A stretch of 34,991 nucleotides of DNA from Clostridiaceae bacterium. GTDB lineage: Bacteria > Bacillota > Clostridia > Oscillospirales > Butyricicoccaceae. The position numbers and the translations under genes are program-made. The stretch is from NCBI GenBank assembly GCA_016293155.1, contig JAEDEU010000006.1, forward strand, positions 1-34,991. Direction: 5' to 3'. A model generated the notes under the pieces. The model was not told the origin of the DNA, did not search any database, and saw only the letters and a program-made list of their open reading frames with translations. Within the stretch, counting starts at the first letter, position 1. The number at the start of each line of letters is the position of its first letter. Below are positions 8,023 to 15,948 of the stretch, piece by piece.

Positions 8023-9789
8023 ATGGTTTTGCTCAATGCAGAACAGATCACAAAAACCTATGGCGAGCATGTACTGCTTGACCATATTTCATTTGCCTTA
8101 CAGGAGCACGACAAGGTGGGACTCATCGGCATCAACGGCACCGGAAAATCCACCTGCCTCAAGGTGCTGGCAGGTATGGAAACCCCGGATGACGGTACGA
8201 TTACCTTTGCCAATCATGTACGCATCGGCTATCTGCCGCAGGAACCGGATTTTTCCGAGCCGAACACCGTGCTGGAGCAGGTGTTTTACGGGGCATCGGC
8301 AGAATTTCGCGAGGAGCGTGCCTATGAGGCGAAAACCATCCTGACTCAGCTCGGCATCACGGCATTTGATAAGGATGTGCGTCTGCTTTCCGGTGGTCAG
8401 AAGAAGCGCGTAGCGATTGCCTCTGCGCTCATCAATCCCAGCGAAATCCTGATTCTGGACGAGCCGACCAACCATATTGACAATGAAACCGCCGCGTGGC
8501 TGGAAAAGGAGCTGCGCCAGTACAAGGGTGCGGTGCTGATGATTACGCATGACCGGTATTTTCTTGACCGCGTGACCAATCGTATTCTGGAGCTGGACAA
8601 GGGAAAGCTGTATGCCTATGATGAAAACTACTCCGGTTACCTGCGCCGCAAGGCGGAGCGGGAGGAAAGTGCGGCGGCCTCTGAGCGCAAGCGTCAGAGC
8701 CTGATTCGCCGTGAGCTGGCATGGATTTCGCGCGGTGCGCGGGCGCGCGGCACCAAGAGCCGCGACCGCATTGAGCGCTTCGAGCAGCTGACCGCGCAAA
8801 AGGGACCGCAGGCATCCGAAACCTTGGAACTCAGCTCGATTGCCGCGCGGCTCGGCAAAAAGACCATCGAAATCACCAACCTGTGCAAGTCGTGGGACGG
8901 TGTTACCTACATTAAGGATTTTAATCTGACCCTCGACCGCAATGACCGCATCGGCATCGTCGGGCGCAATGGTACGGGTAAATCCACGCTGCTGCGCATT
9001 CTGGCAGGGCGCGCACAGGCGGACAGCGGTACGATTGACATCGGCGAAACCGTGCGCATCGGCTACTTTGCGCAGGACTGCGGACATATGGATGAGCGTC
9101 AGCGCGTGATCGACTTTGTGCGCGATATCGCGGAGACCGTCCAGACGCCGGATGGACCGCTTTCGGCGGCGCAGATGCTGGAACGCTTTCTGTTCCCCGG
9201 GGAAAAGCAGTGGACTCCCATCGGCAAGCTCTCCGGCGGCGAAAAACGGAGACTGTATCTGCTGAGCGTCATCATGGACGCGCCGAACATCCTGCTGCTG
9301 GACGAGCCGACCAATGATTTGGATATTGAAACGCTGAACATTCTGGAAGGCTATTTAGAGACCTTTCAGGGTGCGGTGCTTGCCGTATCGCATGACCGCT
9401 ATTTTCTGGACAAAACCGCATCGCGCATCTTTGAGTTTTCCGAGGGCGGTGAGGTGCGTCAGTATCTGGGCAACTATGCGGATTATTTGGAAAAGCGCGA
9501 GCAGCCGCCGAAAACCGCTCCTGTTGAAGTCAAACCGAAAAAACAGCAGGACAAGCCCGCGGCAAAGCGTAAGCTGAGCTATAAGGAGCAGTACGAGCTG
9601 GATCACATCGAGGACGAGATCACCGCACTGGAGGAAAAAGTCGCGGAGCTGGGTGCTCAGATCGAACAGAATGCTTCGGATTTTGTAAAATTGCAGGAGC
9701 TGACCGAGCAGAAAACCGCGCTGGAGGAGCAGCTGGAGGCGCGAACTGAGCGCTGGATGGAGCTGACCGAGCTGGCGGAAAGCATGTGA
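8023..9789 (+). CDS. ABC-F family ATPase, Uup-like
   Basis: Soluble tandem-ATPase protein of 588 residues without membrane segments, so a ribosome-associated ABC-F protein, not a transporter. The first half has Walker A GINGTGKST (36-44), signature LSGGQ (122-126) and Walker B ending DEPTN (Asp146, Glu147). The second has GRNGTGKST (314-322), LSGGE (403-407) and DEPTN (Asp427, Glu428). A charged linker joins them. The C-terminus is a Lys/Pro-rich tether and a Glu-rich coiled coil (about 525-588), as in Uup. ABC-F proteins bind the ribosomal E site and modulate translation; whether this one confers drug protection cannot be read. The start at 8023 has AAGGAGG (8010-8016) 6 bases upstream; an in-frame ATG at 7960 would add 21 residues encoded through the hairpin and is less likely. 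Confidence 0.92.
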   Translation: MVLLNAEQITKTYGEHVLLDHISFALQEHDKVGLIGINGTGKSTCLKVLAGMETPDDGTITFANHVRIGYLPQEPDFSEPNTVLEQVFYGASAEFREERAYEAKTILTQLGITAFDKDVRLLSGGQKKRVAIASALINPSEILILDEPTNHIDNETAAWLEKELRQYKGAVLMITHDRYFLDRVTNRILELDKGKLYAYDENYSGYLRRKAEREESAAASERKRQSLIRRELAWISRGARARGTKSRDRIERFEQLTAQKGPQASETLELSSIAARLGKKTIEITNLCKSWDGVTYIKDFNLTLDRNDRIGIVGRNGTGKSTLLRILAGRAQADSGTIDIGETVRIGYFAQDCGHMDERQRVIDFVRDIAETVQTPDGPLSAAQMLERFLFPGEKQWTPIGKLSGGEKRRLYLLSVIMDAPNILLLDEPTNDLDIETLNILEGYLETFQGAVLAVSHDRYFLDKTASRIFEFSEGGEVRQYLGNYADYLEKREQPPKTAPVEVKPKKQQDKPAAKRKLSYKEQYELDHIEDEITALEEKVAELGAQIEQNASDFVKLQELTEQKTALEEQLEARTERWMELTELAESM

Positions 9790-9791
9790 CC

Positions 9792-10388
9792 CTAGATCAG
9801 CTTTCCGAAGGCGAGCACGAGGAACAGCACGCCGCAGAGAATGGAACGCAGCCGGTCATTTTGCGGGCTTGCGGATGCGCCGAGCCGGGCACCGAGTGTG
9901 GTCAGCAGGATACCGCAGCAAAACGCCAGCGCAAGCAGTAGAGCCGGTCTGCCTTCAGTCATGCTCAGACCGGTGAGCAGAGAGTCCGTGGACAGCGGCA
10001 GGGCAAGCGCGAGCGCTTCTCCGGCGGAGAGGTGCTGGGATCGGTCGGCGTCCGCGCTGGTTTCGTCCAGACAGATGCTGATGAGATACCGGAATGCGCG
10101 GAACGAGATGCTGCTGCACCGCGCGAGCACGCACTGCATCAGCTGATGGAACAGACATCCCAGACCGAGAAAGAACAGCACACAAAAGGCAAGCAGCCGC
10201 AGTGCGCGCGGTGACAGATATGCCGCAATCACGCCGCCTGCCCCGAGCGACAGCGCAAGCGAAGCGCAGCCGAACAGTGCAATCACGAGTCTGGAACGGA
10301 AGGGAATCCGGATGCCGGATGCGGCACACGCCGCGCAGGCGAACAGCGCATCCAGATTCATCACGAATACGAGCAGATAATCAGACAT
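9792..10388 (-). CDS. ytaF: YtaF/MntP-like sporulation-type membrane protein
   Basis: Integral membrane protein of 198 residues with about six hydrophobic helices in two groups of three, separated by a polar loop (about 90-125). The opening NLDALFACAACAASG segment and the PLSTDSLLTGLS segment in the second half resemble the duplicated Asp-containing motifs of the MntP superfamily. Among its branches, the size and clostridial context favour the spore-associated YtaF group. A substrate cannot be named. The start at 10388 is chosen because GGGAGG lies 10 bases upstream; an earlier in-frame ATG at 10415 is possible. That ribosome binding site lies in the arm of a large hairpin. The stop is only 2 bases from the stop of the convergent ABC-F gene. 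Confidence 0.6.
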   Translation of the reverse strand: MSDYLLVFVMNLDALFACAACAASGIRIPFRSRLVIALFGCASLALSLGAGGVIAAYLSPRALRLLAFCVLFFLGLGCLFHQLMQCVLARCSSISFRAFRYLISICLDETSADADRSQHLSAGEALALALPLSTDSLLTGLSMTEGRPALLLALAFCCGILLTTLGARLGASASPQNDRLRSILCGVLFLVLAFGKLI

Positions 10389-10394
10389 AACAAA

Positions 10395-10454
10395 ACCGCC
10401 TCCCATGCGTATCATTCCAAACTATGAATGATCGCGGGAGGCGGTGCGTTTTTT
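10395..10454. terminator. Long hairpin covering the ytaF ribosome binding site
   Basis: The outer 10-bp arms ACCGCCTCCC (10395-10404) and GGGAGGCGGT (10436-10445) stack on inner GCG/CGC and ATCATTC/GAATGAT pairs around an 8-base loop. On the plus strand TTTTTT follows, so it can end leftover rightward transcripts from the ABC-F gene. On the minus strand it lies between the amylase and ytaF and its 3' arm contains the ytaF ribosome binding site. Confidence 0.75.
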
Positions 10455-10480
10455 GTTAGGACAGAGAGCTTGTTATGATA

Positions 10481-11791
10481 TCAAAAAATCTTCCAGTATG
10501 CCGCGGAGTACGGAGGCAGTTCACTGCCGCCGCCGAAGTCGTGCAGCTCGCCGGTGATGAGGTCGGTTGCACGGCCTGCATTTGCGTTGAAGTGCGCCAC
10601 ATAGGTGTCTGCCGTCGCATTGATCGCAACCAGTACGCGCTCACCCTCGAAGGAACGCTCGAAGATGCACTGTCCGTTGTTGAGCATCAGGGACTTGAAA
10701 TCGCCGTAGCACAGCGCCTTGGAGGAGGTCTTTGCCGCGTTCAGCTTGGAAATCCAATCGGTCAGCTGATTCCACTGCGGTTCGTCGAAGCACGGGCGCA
10801 GGTTATCATCCGTGCCCGGAATCTTTTCCGCCTTTTCGCCCCATTCGCTGCCGTAATAGATGCACGGGATGCCCGGCATGGCGACCATCAGCGCATAGAT
10901 GAGCGGGAGATGATGCGGGTCGTTCAGGATGCTTGCAATGCGGCTGACATCGTGGTTATCCACGAAGGACAGCAGATGCTTGCCCTTGTACAGCGTCCAG
11001 TATTCCGGTCCGAACTGGCGCATCAGCGAGTGGATGATCTCGAACATATTCATGCTGTTAAAGCTGGAATACAGCCCCTTGTAGCAGTCATAATTGGTGC
11101 AGGAATGCAGCATTCCGTCCGCAAGGAACGGGGTGCAGTCGCCGTTCATGACCTCGCCAAGCAGGAAAAAGTCCGGCTTCAGGCTGTCACAGAAGCTGCG
11201 CAGCTGGCGCAGAAAGTCGCGGTCGAGGCGATAGGCGACATCCAAGCGCAGACCGTCAATGTCGAACAGGTCTACCCACAGGCGGATGTTTTCAAAGATG
11301 TGATTGACGACCTCCGGGTTGCGCAGGTTCAGGCGCACCAGCTCATAGTGACCCTCCCAGCCGTCATACCAGAAGCCGTCGTTGTAGTTGCTGTTGCCGC
11401 CGAAGTCGATATAGAACCAGTCCCGGTAGCGGGAATTTTCCCGGTTGCGCTGTACATCCTGAAATGCCCAGAAGCCGCGTCCGACATGGTTGAATACGCC
11501 GTCAAGCACAATGCGGATGCCGTGGCTGTGCAGCGATTTGCAGACCTCTGCAAAATCCTCGTTGGAGCCGAGGCGGCAGTCGATTTTGCCAAAATCGCGG
11601 GTGTCGTAGCCGTGGCTGTCCGATTCAAACAGCGGGGAAAAATATACTGCATTGCAGCCCAGCTTTTCCAGATGCTCTCCCCAGTCTGCCAGCTTGCTGA
11701 TCCGGTGTACAAACTTGCCGTCGTTATACTTCGGAGCGCCGCAGAAGCCGAAGGGATATATCTGATAAAATACGCTTTCGTATGCCCACAT
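10481..11791 (-). CDS. GH13 alpha-amylase family enzyme, cytoplasmic
   Basis: Glycoside hydrolase family 13 enzyme of 436 residues with no signal peptide, so it likely acts on imported maltodextrins or stored glucan. The four conserved regions are visible: DGVFNH at 97-102, GLRLDVA with nucleophile Asp184, LLGEV with acid/base Glu213, and FVDNHD with Asp281. The (beta/alpha)8 barrel fills most of the protein, ending in a short beta domain; no N-terminal carbohydrate-binding module is present. Its compact size and direct VFYQIYPF opening resemble intracellular cyclomaltodextrinase/neopullulanase relatives, but exact specificity is uncertain. AGGAGG lies 9 bases before the ATG. It has its own promoter and precedes ytaF on the same strand. 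Confidence 0.92.
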   Translation of the reverse strand: MWAYESVFYQIYPFGFCGAPKYNDGKFVHRISKLADWGEHLEKLGCNAVYFSPLFESDSHGYDTRDFGKIDCRLGSNEDFAEVCKSLHSHGIRIVLDGVFNHVGRGFWAFQDVQRNRENSRYRDWFYIDFGGNSNYNDGFWYDGWEGHYELVRLNLRNPEVVNHIFENIRLWVDLFDIDGLRLDVAYRLDRDFLRQLRSFCDSLKPDFFLLGEVMNGDCTPFLADGMLHSCTNYDCYKGLYSSFNSMNMFEIIHSLMRQFGPEYWTLYKGKHLLSFVDNHDVSRIASILNDPHHLPLIYALMVAMPGIPCIYYGSEWGEKAEKIPGTDDNLRPCFDEPQWNQLTDWISKLNAAKTSSKALCYGDFKSLMLNNGQCIFERSFEGERVLVAINATADTYVAHFNANAGRATDLITGELHDFGGGSELPPYSAAYWKIF

Positions 11792-11846
11792 GATATCAAA
11801 CCTCCTGTAAAAATGTTTCGTCAGACGTGATAAAATATCCGAAAAC

Positions 11847-11875
11847 AGTATAGCAAATTTGTGTAAAATTTACAA
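11847..11875 (-). promoter_or_regulatory. Amylase promoter with palindrome over the -35
   Basis: On the minus strand TTGTAA (11870-11875) and TATACT (11847-11852) are spaced by 17 bases. A palindrome TGTAAA-A-TTTACA (11862-11874) covers the -35 and spacer and is a candidate operator. It lacks the central CG expected of a CcpA cre site. Confidence 0.65.
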
Positions 11876-11908
11876 TAAGCAATCGGAAAGAAAAAATAAA
11901 AAAAATGC

Positions 11909-11937
11909 TTGCATTTCCGGGGGGAATGTGGTAAAAT
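11909..11937 (+). promoter_or_regulatory. rplS promoter, extended -10
   Basis: TTGCAT (11909-11914) and TAAAAT (11932-11937) are spaced by 17 bases, with TG one base upstream of the -10 (extended -10). It is divergent from the amylase promoter about 35 bases away. Confidence 0.7.
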
Positions 11938-11943
11938 TTTGAG

Positions 11944-12061
11944 CTGTAAAACGGGCAATCCTCTGCTCACCATATCACCGGAGTGATAAACCGCCGCAGC
12001 GCGGACGGTCAAAAGGGTTTTAAAAGAGGCAAGATTTCCCAGATTGAGAGGAGTAAAGACG
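11944..12061 (+). promoter_or_regulatory. Long GC-rich leader of rplS
   Basis: The presumed transcript has about 118 untranslated bases before rplS. It includes a GC-rich foldable stretch (about 11990-12010). Firmicutes often carry a ribosomal L19 leader RNA here that lets the protein limit its own synthesis; I cannot confirm that family by eye. Confidence 0.4.
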
Positions 12062-12403
12062 ATGGACTTAGTAAAGGTTCTCGCAGAGCAGCAGATCAAG
12101 ACCGATCTGCCGGAGCTGAAGATCGGTGATACCGTAAAGGTACACGCAAAGATCAAGGAGGGTAACCGCGAAAGAATTCAGATTTTCGAGGGTACCATTA
12201 TCGCAATGAAGCACAGCGGCATCAACAAGACCGTAACCGTTCGCCGCATTTCCTACGGTGTCGGCGTAGAGAAGACCTTCCCGGTACATTCTCCGAACAT
12301 TGCAAAGTTCGAGGTTGTTCGTCACGGTAAGGTTCGCCGTGCGAAGCTGTACTACCTGCGCGGCAGAGTCGGCAAGGCTGCTAAGGTTAAGGAGAAGATC
12401 TGA
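12062..12403 (+). CDS. rplS: Ribosomal protein L19
   Basis: Large-subunit protein bL19, 113 residues, the family's usual length. It is recognised from the conserved core IKEGNRERIQIFEG, a TVRRISYGVGVE segment, the PVHSPNI block and the basic C-terminal end (KVRRAKLYYLRGRVGKAA). It sits at the interface between the two ribosomal subunits. The start at 12062 has GAGAGGAG ending 8 bases upstream; an upstream TTG at 12044 lies inside that site and is rejected. The gene has its own promoter, a long leader and a terminator. The rplS-lepB-rbgA-rnhB order is common in Firmicutes; trmD, the usual left neighbour, is absent here. Confidence 0.97.
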   Translation: MDLVKVLAEQQIKTDLPELKIGDTVKVHAKIKEGNRERIQIFEGTIIAMKHSGINKTVTVRRISYGVGVEKTFPVHSPNIAKFEVVRHGKVRRAKLYYLRGRVGKAAKVKEKI

Positions 12404-12441
12404 TTCAGTCGAATCGAAGATTATACTTCATAACACGGATG

Positions 12442-12471
12442 AAAGGGAGAACAAAATGTTCTCCCTTTTTT
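12442..12471 (+). terminator. rplS terminator
   Basis: AAAGGGAGAAC (12442-12452) pairs perfectly with GTTCTCCCTTT (12458-12468) around AAAAT, followed by a T-run. Confidence 0.93.
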
Positions 12472-12505
12472 CGTGGTTTTTTCACATATTGTTTTCATTT
12501 ACTGA

Positions 12506-12535
12506 TTGCCAAATACAAGCAAAGTAGGATATACT
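12506..12535 (+). promoter_or_regulatory. lepB operon promoter
   Basis: TTGCCA (12506-12511) and TATACT (12530-12535) with an 18-base spacer, placed after the rplS terminator and 33 bases before lepB. It would drive lepB-rbgA-rnhB-yraN and perhaps more. Confidence 0.65.
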
Positions 12536-12567
12536 GAATAGGCTGAAAGAGAAAGGGTGTCTATTCA

Positions 12568-13134
12568 ATGAATCAGCCAGAAAATAAGCAGCAGAGCGAA
12601 GCGGCTAAGGGACGGTTTCGGAGTGACCTGTTCGACTGGGCAGAGGCGCTGATGATTTCGCTCACAATGGTCATACTGATTTTTGTGTTCTGCGTCCGTC
12701 TGATCGGTGTGCAGGGCAGCTCCATGGTTCCGACGCTGGAGGACGGCGATCAGCTGCTGGTTTCGGATATCTACGGAGAGCTGGAATACGGCGATATTGT
12801 CGTGCTGACCAAGGAGCAGTTTTTGGATGTCCCGATTGTCAAGCGCGTCATTGCGACCGAGGGCGACGTGGTGGATATCGACTTTGAGCAGGGGACAGTG
12901 AGCGTCAACGGCGAGGTTCTGGACGAGCCGTATACGGCGGAGCCGACCTATTATCAGGGGGATATGAAATTTCCGCAGACTGTGCCGGAAAACTGCATTT
13001 TCGTCCTCGGCGACAACCGCAATGCCTCAAGTGACAGCCGCGTTGCCGCGCTGGGTATGGTGGATACCCGCCATGTGATCGGCAAGGTCATACTGAGAAT
13101 TTTCCCGTTCAATCAGATCGGAACGGTATCTTAA
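12568..13134 (+). CDS. lepB: Signal peptidase I
   Basis: Membrane-anchored serine protease of 188 residues that removes signal peptides from exported proteins. After a charged cytoplasmic N-terminus there is one transmembrane segment (about 28-47). The catalytic dyad is visible: Ser52 in GSSMVPT and Lys92 in VKRVIA. The box E motif GDNRNASSDSR is at 148-158. Size and single anchor match the short Gram-positive (SipS-like) type. GAAAGGG lies about 10 bases before the ATG. The gene is followed after 9 bases by rbgA, whose ribosome binding site overlaps the lepB stop region. Confidence 0.96.
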   Translation: MNQPENKQQSEAAKGRFRSDLFDWAEALMISLTMVILIFVFCVRLIGVQGSSMVPTLEDGDQLLVSDIYGELEYGDIVVLTKEQFLDVPIVKRVIATEGDVVDIDFEQGTVSVNGEVLDEPYTAEPTYYQGDMKFPQTVPENCIFVLGDNRNASSDSRVAALGMVDTRHVIGKVILRIFPFNQIGTVS

Positions 13135-13143
13135 GGAGAAATT

Positions 13144-14040
13144 ATGAATATACAGTGGTATCCCGGACATATGACCCGTACACGCAGGCAGATGCAGGAA
13201 AGTATTCGCCGCGTGGATGCGGTATGCGAGGTGGTAGACGCACGCATTCCGCAGGTCAGCCGAAATCCGGACATTGATTCCATTGCGGGAGACAAACCGC
13301 GCCTGATGATCCTCAACCGGATTGATCTGGCGGATCCCGCAAGCACCCAGAAATGGGTGAATTATTTCCGTGCCAAGGGCTATGCCGTGCTGACAACCGA
13401 TGCCAAAAGCGGCGCAGGCGTGAAAAAGTTTTCCGAAACCGTGCGCACGCTGCTCGCGGATAAAATCGAGCAGTGGAAGCAGAAGGGCCAGGTCGGCAAG
13501 GCGGTCAAGGTTATGGTTGTCGGCATTCCGAATGTCGGCAAGTCTACCTTTATCAATAAGGTGCTCGGCCGCAAGTCCGCCAAGGCGGCGGATAAGCCGG
13601 GCGTAACCCGCGGGCAGCAGTGGTTCCGTCTGGAAAGCGGTCTGGAGCTGCTGGATACACCGGGCATTCTGTGGCCGCGCTTTGACGATGAGCGCACCGG
13701 CATTCTGCTGGCTGTCACCGGCGCGGTGCGCGATGATATTCTGGATATTGAAACGCTCGCGTGCAAGCTGATGGAGCTGCTGGCAAAGCACAAGCCGGAA
13801 GCAATCGAGGAGCGCTATAAGTTCCAAATTCCGGAAAACTGGGAGGAGTTTGACTTCCCGGGCTATGAGTTGCTGATGATGGCAGGTCGTAAGCGCGGAT
13901 TTTTGATCTCCGGCGGAGAGATTGACACCGAACGCATGGCGCGCATCCTGCTGGATGAGTACCGCGGCGGCAAGCTGGGACGCATCACGCTGGAAACACC
14001 GGAGGACTATGCGGAACAGGAGCAGGACGATGGCGAATAA
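13144..14040 (+). CDS. rbgA: Ribosome biogenesis GTPase RbgA (YlqF)
   Basis: Circularly permuted GTPase of 298 residues needed for late assembly of the 50S subunit. The permuted order is visible: G4 (NRID, 58-61) precedes G1 (GIPNVGKS, 127-134), then the switch region with PGVTRG, and G3 (DTPG, 171-174). The N-terminal YPGHM block and a C-terminal ANTAR-like helical domain (about 200-290) fit YlqF. G4 is NRID instead of the more usual NKxD. AGGAG sits 5 bases before the ATG. The end overlaps rnhB by 11 bases. Placement after rplS is meaningful because RbgA acts on the large subunit. Confidence 0.95.
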   Translation: MNIQWYPGHMTRTRRQMQESIRRVDAVCEVVDARIPQVSRNPDIDSIAGDKPRLMILNRIDLADPASTQKWVNYFRAKGYAVLTTDAKSGAGVKKFSETVRTLLADKIEQWKQKGQVGKAVKVMVVGIPNVGKSTFINKVLGRKSAKAADKPGVTRGQQWFRLESGLELLDTPGILWPRFDDERTGILLAVTGAVRDDILDIETLACKLMELLAKHKPEAIEERYKFQIPENWEEFDFPGYELLMMAGRKRGFLISGGEIDTERMARILLDEYRGGKLGRITLETPEDYAEQEQDDGE

Positions 14041-14665
14041 GCAGCCGGTCATTCTGACCATGGACTACGAGCGGCGCGCAGCGGAGCAGGGCTTTGCGGC
14101 GGTCTGCGGCGTGGACGAGGCGGGGCGCGGTCCGCTCTGCGGAAACGTGGTTGCGGCGGCGGTCATCCTGCCGATGGGCATTGAGCTGCCCGGCGTCAAC
14201 GATTCCAAAAAGCTGACCGAGAAAAAACGCGAGCAGCTGTTTGATTTTATCTGCGAAAACGCAGTGTCCTACGGCATCGGTCAGGCAACGCAGACCGAGA
14301 TCGACGAGATCAACATCCTGAATGCGACCTTCCTTGCCATGCGCCGCGCGATTGAGGCGATGGACGTTCCGGCGGATTTTGCGTATATTGACGGCAACCG
14401 CATTCAGGGCTTGCGCATTCCGGCAGAGTGCGTGGTCGGCGGCGATGCCAAGGTGCTGTCCATTGCGGCGGCATCCATCCTCGCCAAGGTCACCCGTGAC
14501 CGTCAGATGCGCGAGGCGGCGCTGGAATATCCGCAGTACGGCTTTGAAAAGCACAAGGGCTACGGTACCAAGGCGCATTATGCCGCCATCGAGCAGTACG
14601 GCCCGTGCCCGCTGCACCGTATGACGTTTCTGAAGAAGTTCTATGCCAAGCAGAACAAAGGGTGA
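14030..14665 (+). CDS. rnhB: Ribonuclease HII
   Basis: RNase HII of 211 residues, which cuts RNA in RNA-DNA hybrids and removes single ribonucleotides from DNA. Catalytic acids are visible: Asp29 and Glu30 in GVDEAGRGPL, Asp121 in YIDGN, and Asp157 in LAKVTRD. The DSKKLT block is also present. The frame is open upstream to 13922, inside rbgA, but the start at 14030 is right because it directly precedes the family N-terminus and has AGGAG 7 bases upstream, within the end of rbgA. It overlaps rbgA by 11 bases and yraN by 23. Confidence 0.95.
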   Translation: MANKQPVILTMDYERRAAEQGFAAVCGVDEAGRGPLCGNVVAAAVILPMGIELPGVNDSKKLTEKKREQLFDFICENAVSYGIGQATQTEIDEINILNATFLAMRRAIEAMDVPADFAYIDGNRIQGLRIPAECVVGGDAKVLSIAAASILAKVTRDRQMREAALEYPQYGFEKHKGYGTKAHYAAIEQYGPCPLHRMTFLKKFYAKQNKG

Positions 14666-14987
14666 GCTGGGCGAGGCGCTTGCTGCGCAGTATCTGGAGG
14701 CGCAGGGCTGGCGCATGATTGCACGCAATTATCGCTGTCCGTGGGGCGAAATTGACCTGATCTGTGAAAAGGAGCAGTTTTTGGTTTTCGCAGAGGTCAA
14801 GGCACGCACCGGTGTACGCTATGGTCTGCCCCGCGAGGCGGTCACGCTCAAAAAGCAGGAACGCATCAAAATGACTGCATCGCTCTGGCTGAGCGAGCAT
14901 CCGACCGACGCGCAGCCGCGGTTTGACGTACTGGAGGTCTATTTGCCCAGCGGACGGATCAATCATCTCGAAAACGCATTTTGGTGA
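14643..14987 (+). CDS. yraN: YraN/UPF0102 nuclease-like protein
   Basis: Small protein of 114 residues in the UPF0102 family, which has a restriction-endonuclease-like fold. Family landmarks are KGELGEALAAQYL near the start, the RNYRCPWGEIDLI block and FAEVKART, which together carry the predicted metal-binding Glu, Asp, Glu and Lys. No biochemical role is firmly set; a Holliday-junction-type role has been suggested from the fold. It starts 23 bases inside the end of rnhB with only a weak GAAGAAG site, so translation is probably coupled. Its stop region overlaps the ribosome binding site of the next gene. Confidence 0.9.
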   Translation: MPSRTKGELGEALAAQYLEAQGWRMIARNYRCPWGEIDLICEKEQFLVFAEVKARTGVRYGLPREAVTLKKQERIKMTASLWLSEHPTDAQPRFDVLEVYLPSGRINHLENAFW

Positions 14988-14998
14988 GGAGTTAGCCT

Positions 14999-15934
14999 AT
15001 GAAGCTCATTGACTTACACTGCGATACGCTATATGATATCTGTATGCACGGCGGCGATCTGGCAAACAGAAGCGGGCATATTGACCTTGCCCGTGCACAG
15101 CACTATGACCACTATGCACAGGTGTTTGCCCTCTTTTGCGGCGCGCAGCCGCTGGAGGATCCGGCAGAGGCAAGGCAGCTGCTTGACCGTCTGCTGAGCA
15201 CGGCGCAGGAGCAGCTTTCCGCGCATGAGGCGCAGATGATGCTGTGTACCTCCGGCGCGCAGCTGGAAAAGGCGCGCGCAAAGCACAAGACTGCGGCGAT
15301 TCTCTCGATTGAGGGCGCGGAGCTGTTGCCTGACTTTAACAGCCTGCGCAAGGCATATGACGCGGGCGTGCGCATCGTCACACTGTCGTGGAACCACCGG
15401 TCAGGATATGCCTGCGGCGCATCGACCGATAACGATGCCGGGCTGACCGGGGCGGGACGCGACTTTGTGCGCCGGTGTGAGGAGCTGGGCATTGTACTCG
15501 ATGTATCACATCTTTCCGAGCGAGGGTTCTGGGAGCTGTGTGAGCTGACCGACCGACCGCTGCTGGCAACCCATTCCAACTGCCGCAGCATCTGCCCGCA
15601 CCTGCGCAATCTGACCGATGCACAGATCAAAGAGCTGGTGCGCCGGGATGGACGCATCGGGCTGAACCTGTATGTACCGTTTCTGACAACGCGGGAACGC
15701 GCCTCGTCGGACGATGTGCTCCGCCATCTGGAGCATCTTTTGCAGCTCGGCGCAGAGCATCATATCTGCCTCGGCGTGGATTTTGACGGCTGTGACCGCC
15801 TGCCGGACGATCTGAACGATCTGTCCGAGATGAACACGCTGTACCGCCGCATCGCGGCACAATTTTCTTCGAAACTGGCTGATGCCGTCTTTTACCGGTC
15901 GGCAGAGCAGTTTATCCATAAATATATCATGTAA
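14999..15934 (+). CDS. Membrane-dipeptidase family (M19) peptidase
   Basis: Zinc dipeptidase of peptidase family M19 (renal dipeptidase-like), 311 residues, cytoplasmic because no signal peptide is present. Metal ligands are visible: His7 and Asp9 in DLHCDTL, Glu105 in SIEGAE, and His192 in ATHSN. DVSHLS at 168-173 and GVDFDG near the C-terminal end are further family blocks. It would split dipeptides, possibly with D-residues at the second position; the natural substrate is unknown. GAGGAG lies 7 bases before the ATG. It follows yraN by 11 bases and precedes thrC by 14, so it may sit in the same transcript. Confidence 0.9.
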   Translation: MKLIDLHCDTLYDICMHGGDLANRSGHIDLARAQHYDHYAQVFALFCGAQPLEDPAEARQLLDRLLSTAQEQLSAHEAQMMLCTSGAQLEKARAKHKTAAILSIEGAELLPDFNSLRKAYDAGVRIVTLSWNHRSGYACGASTDNDAGLTGAGRDFVRRCEELGIVLDVSHLSERGFWELCELTDRPLLATHSNCRSICPHLRNLTDAQIKELVRRDGRIGLNLYVPFLTTRERASSDDVLRHLEHLLQLGAEHHICLGVDFDGCDRLPDDLNDLSEMNTLYRRIAAQFSSKLADAVFYRSAEQFIHKYIM

Positions 15935-15948
15935 CCGGGAGGTATCTC

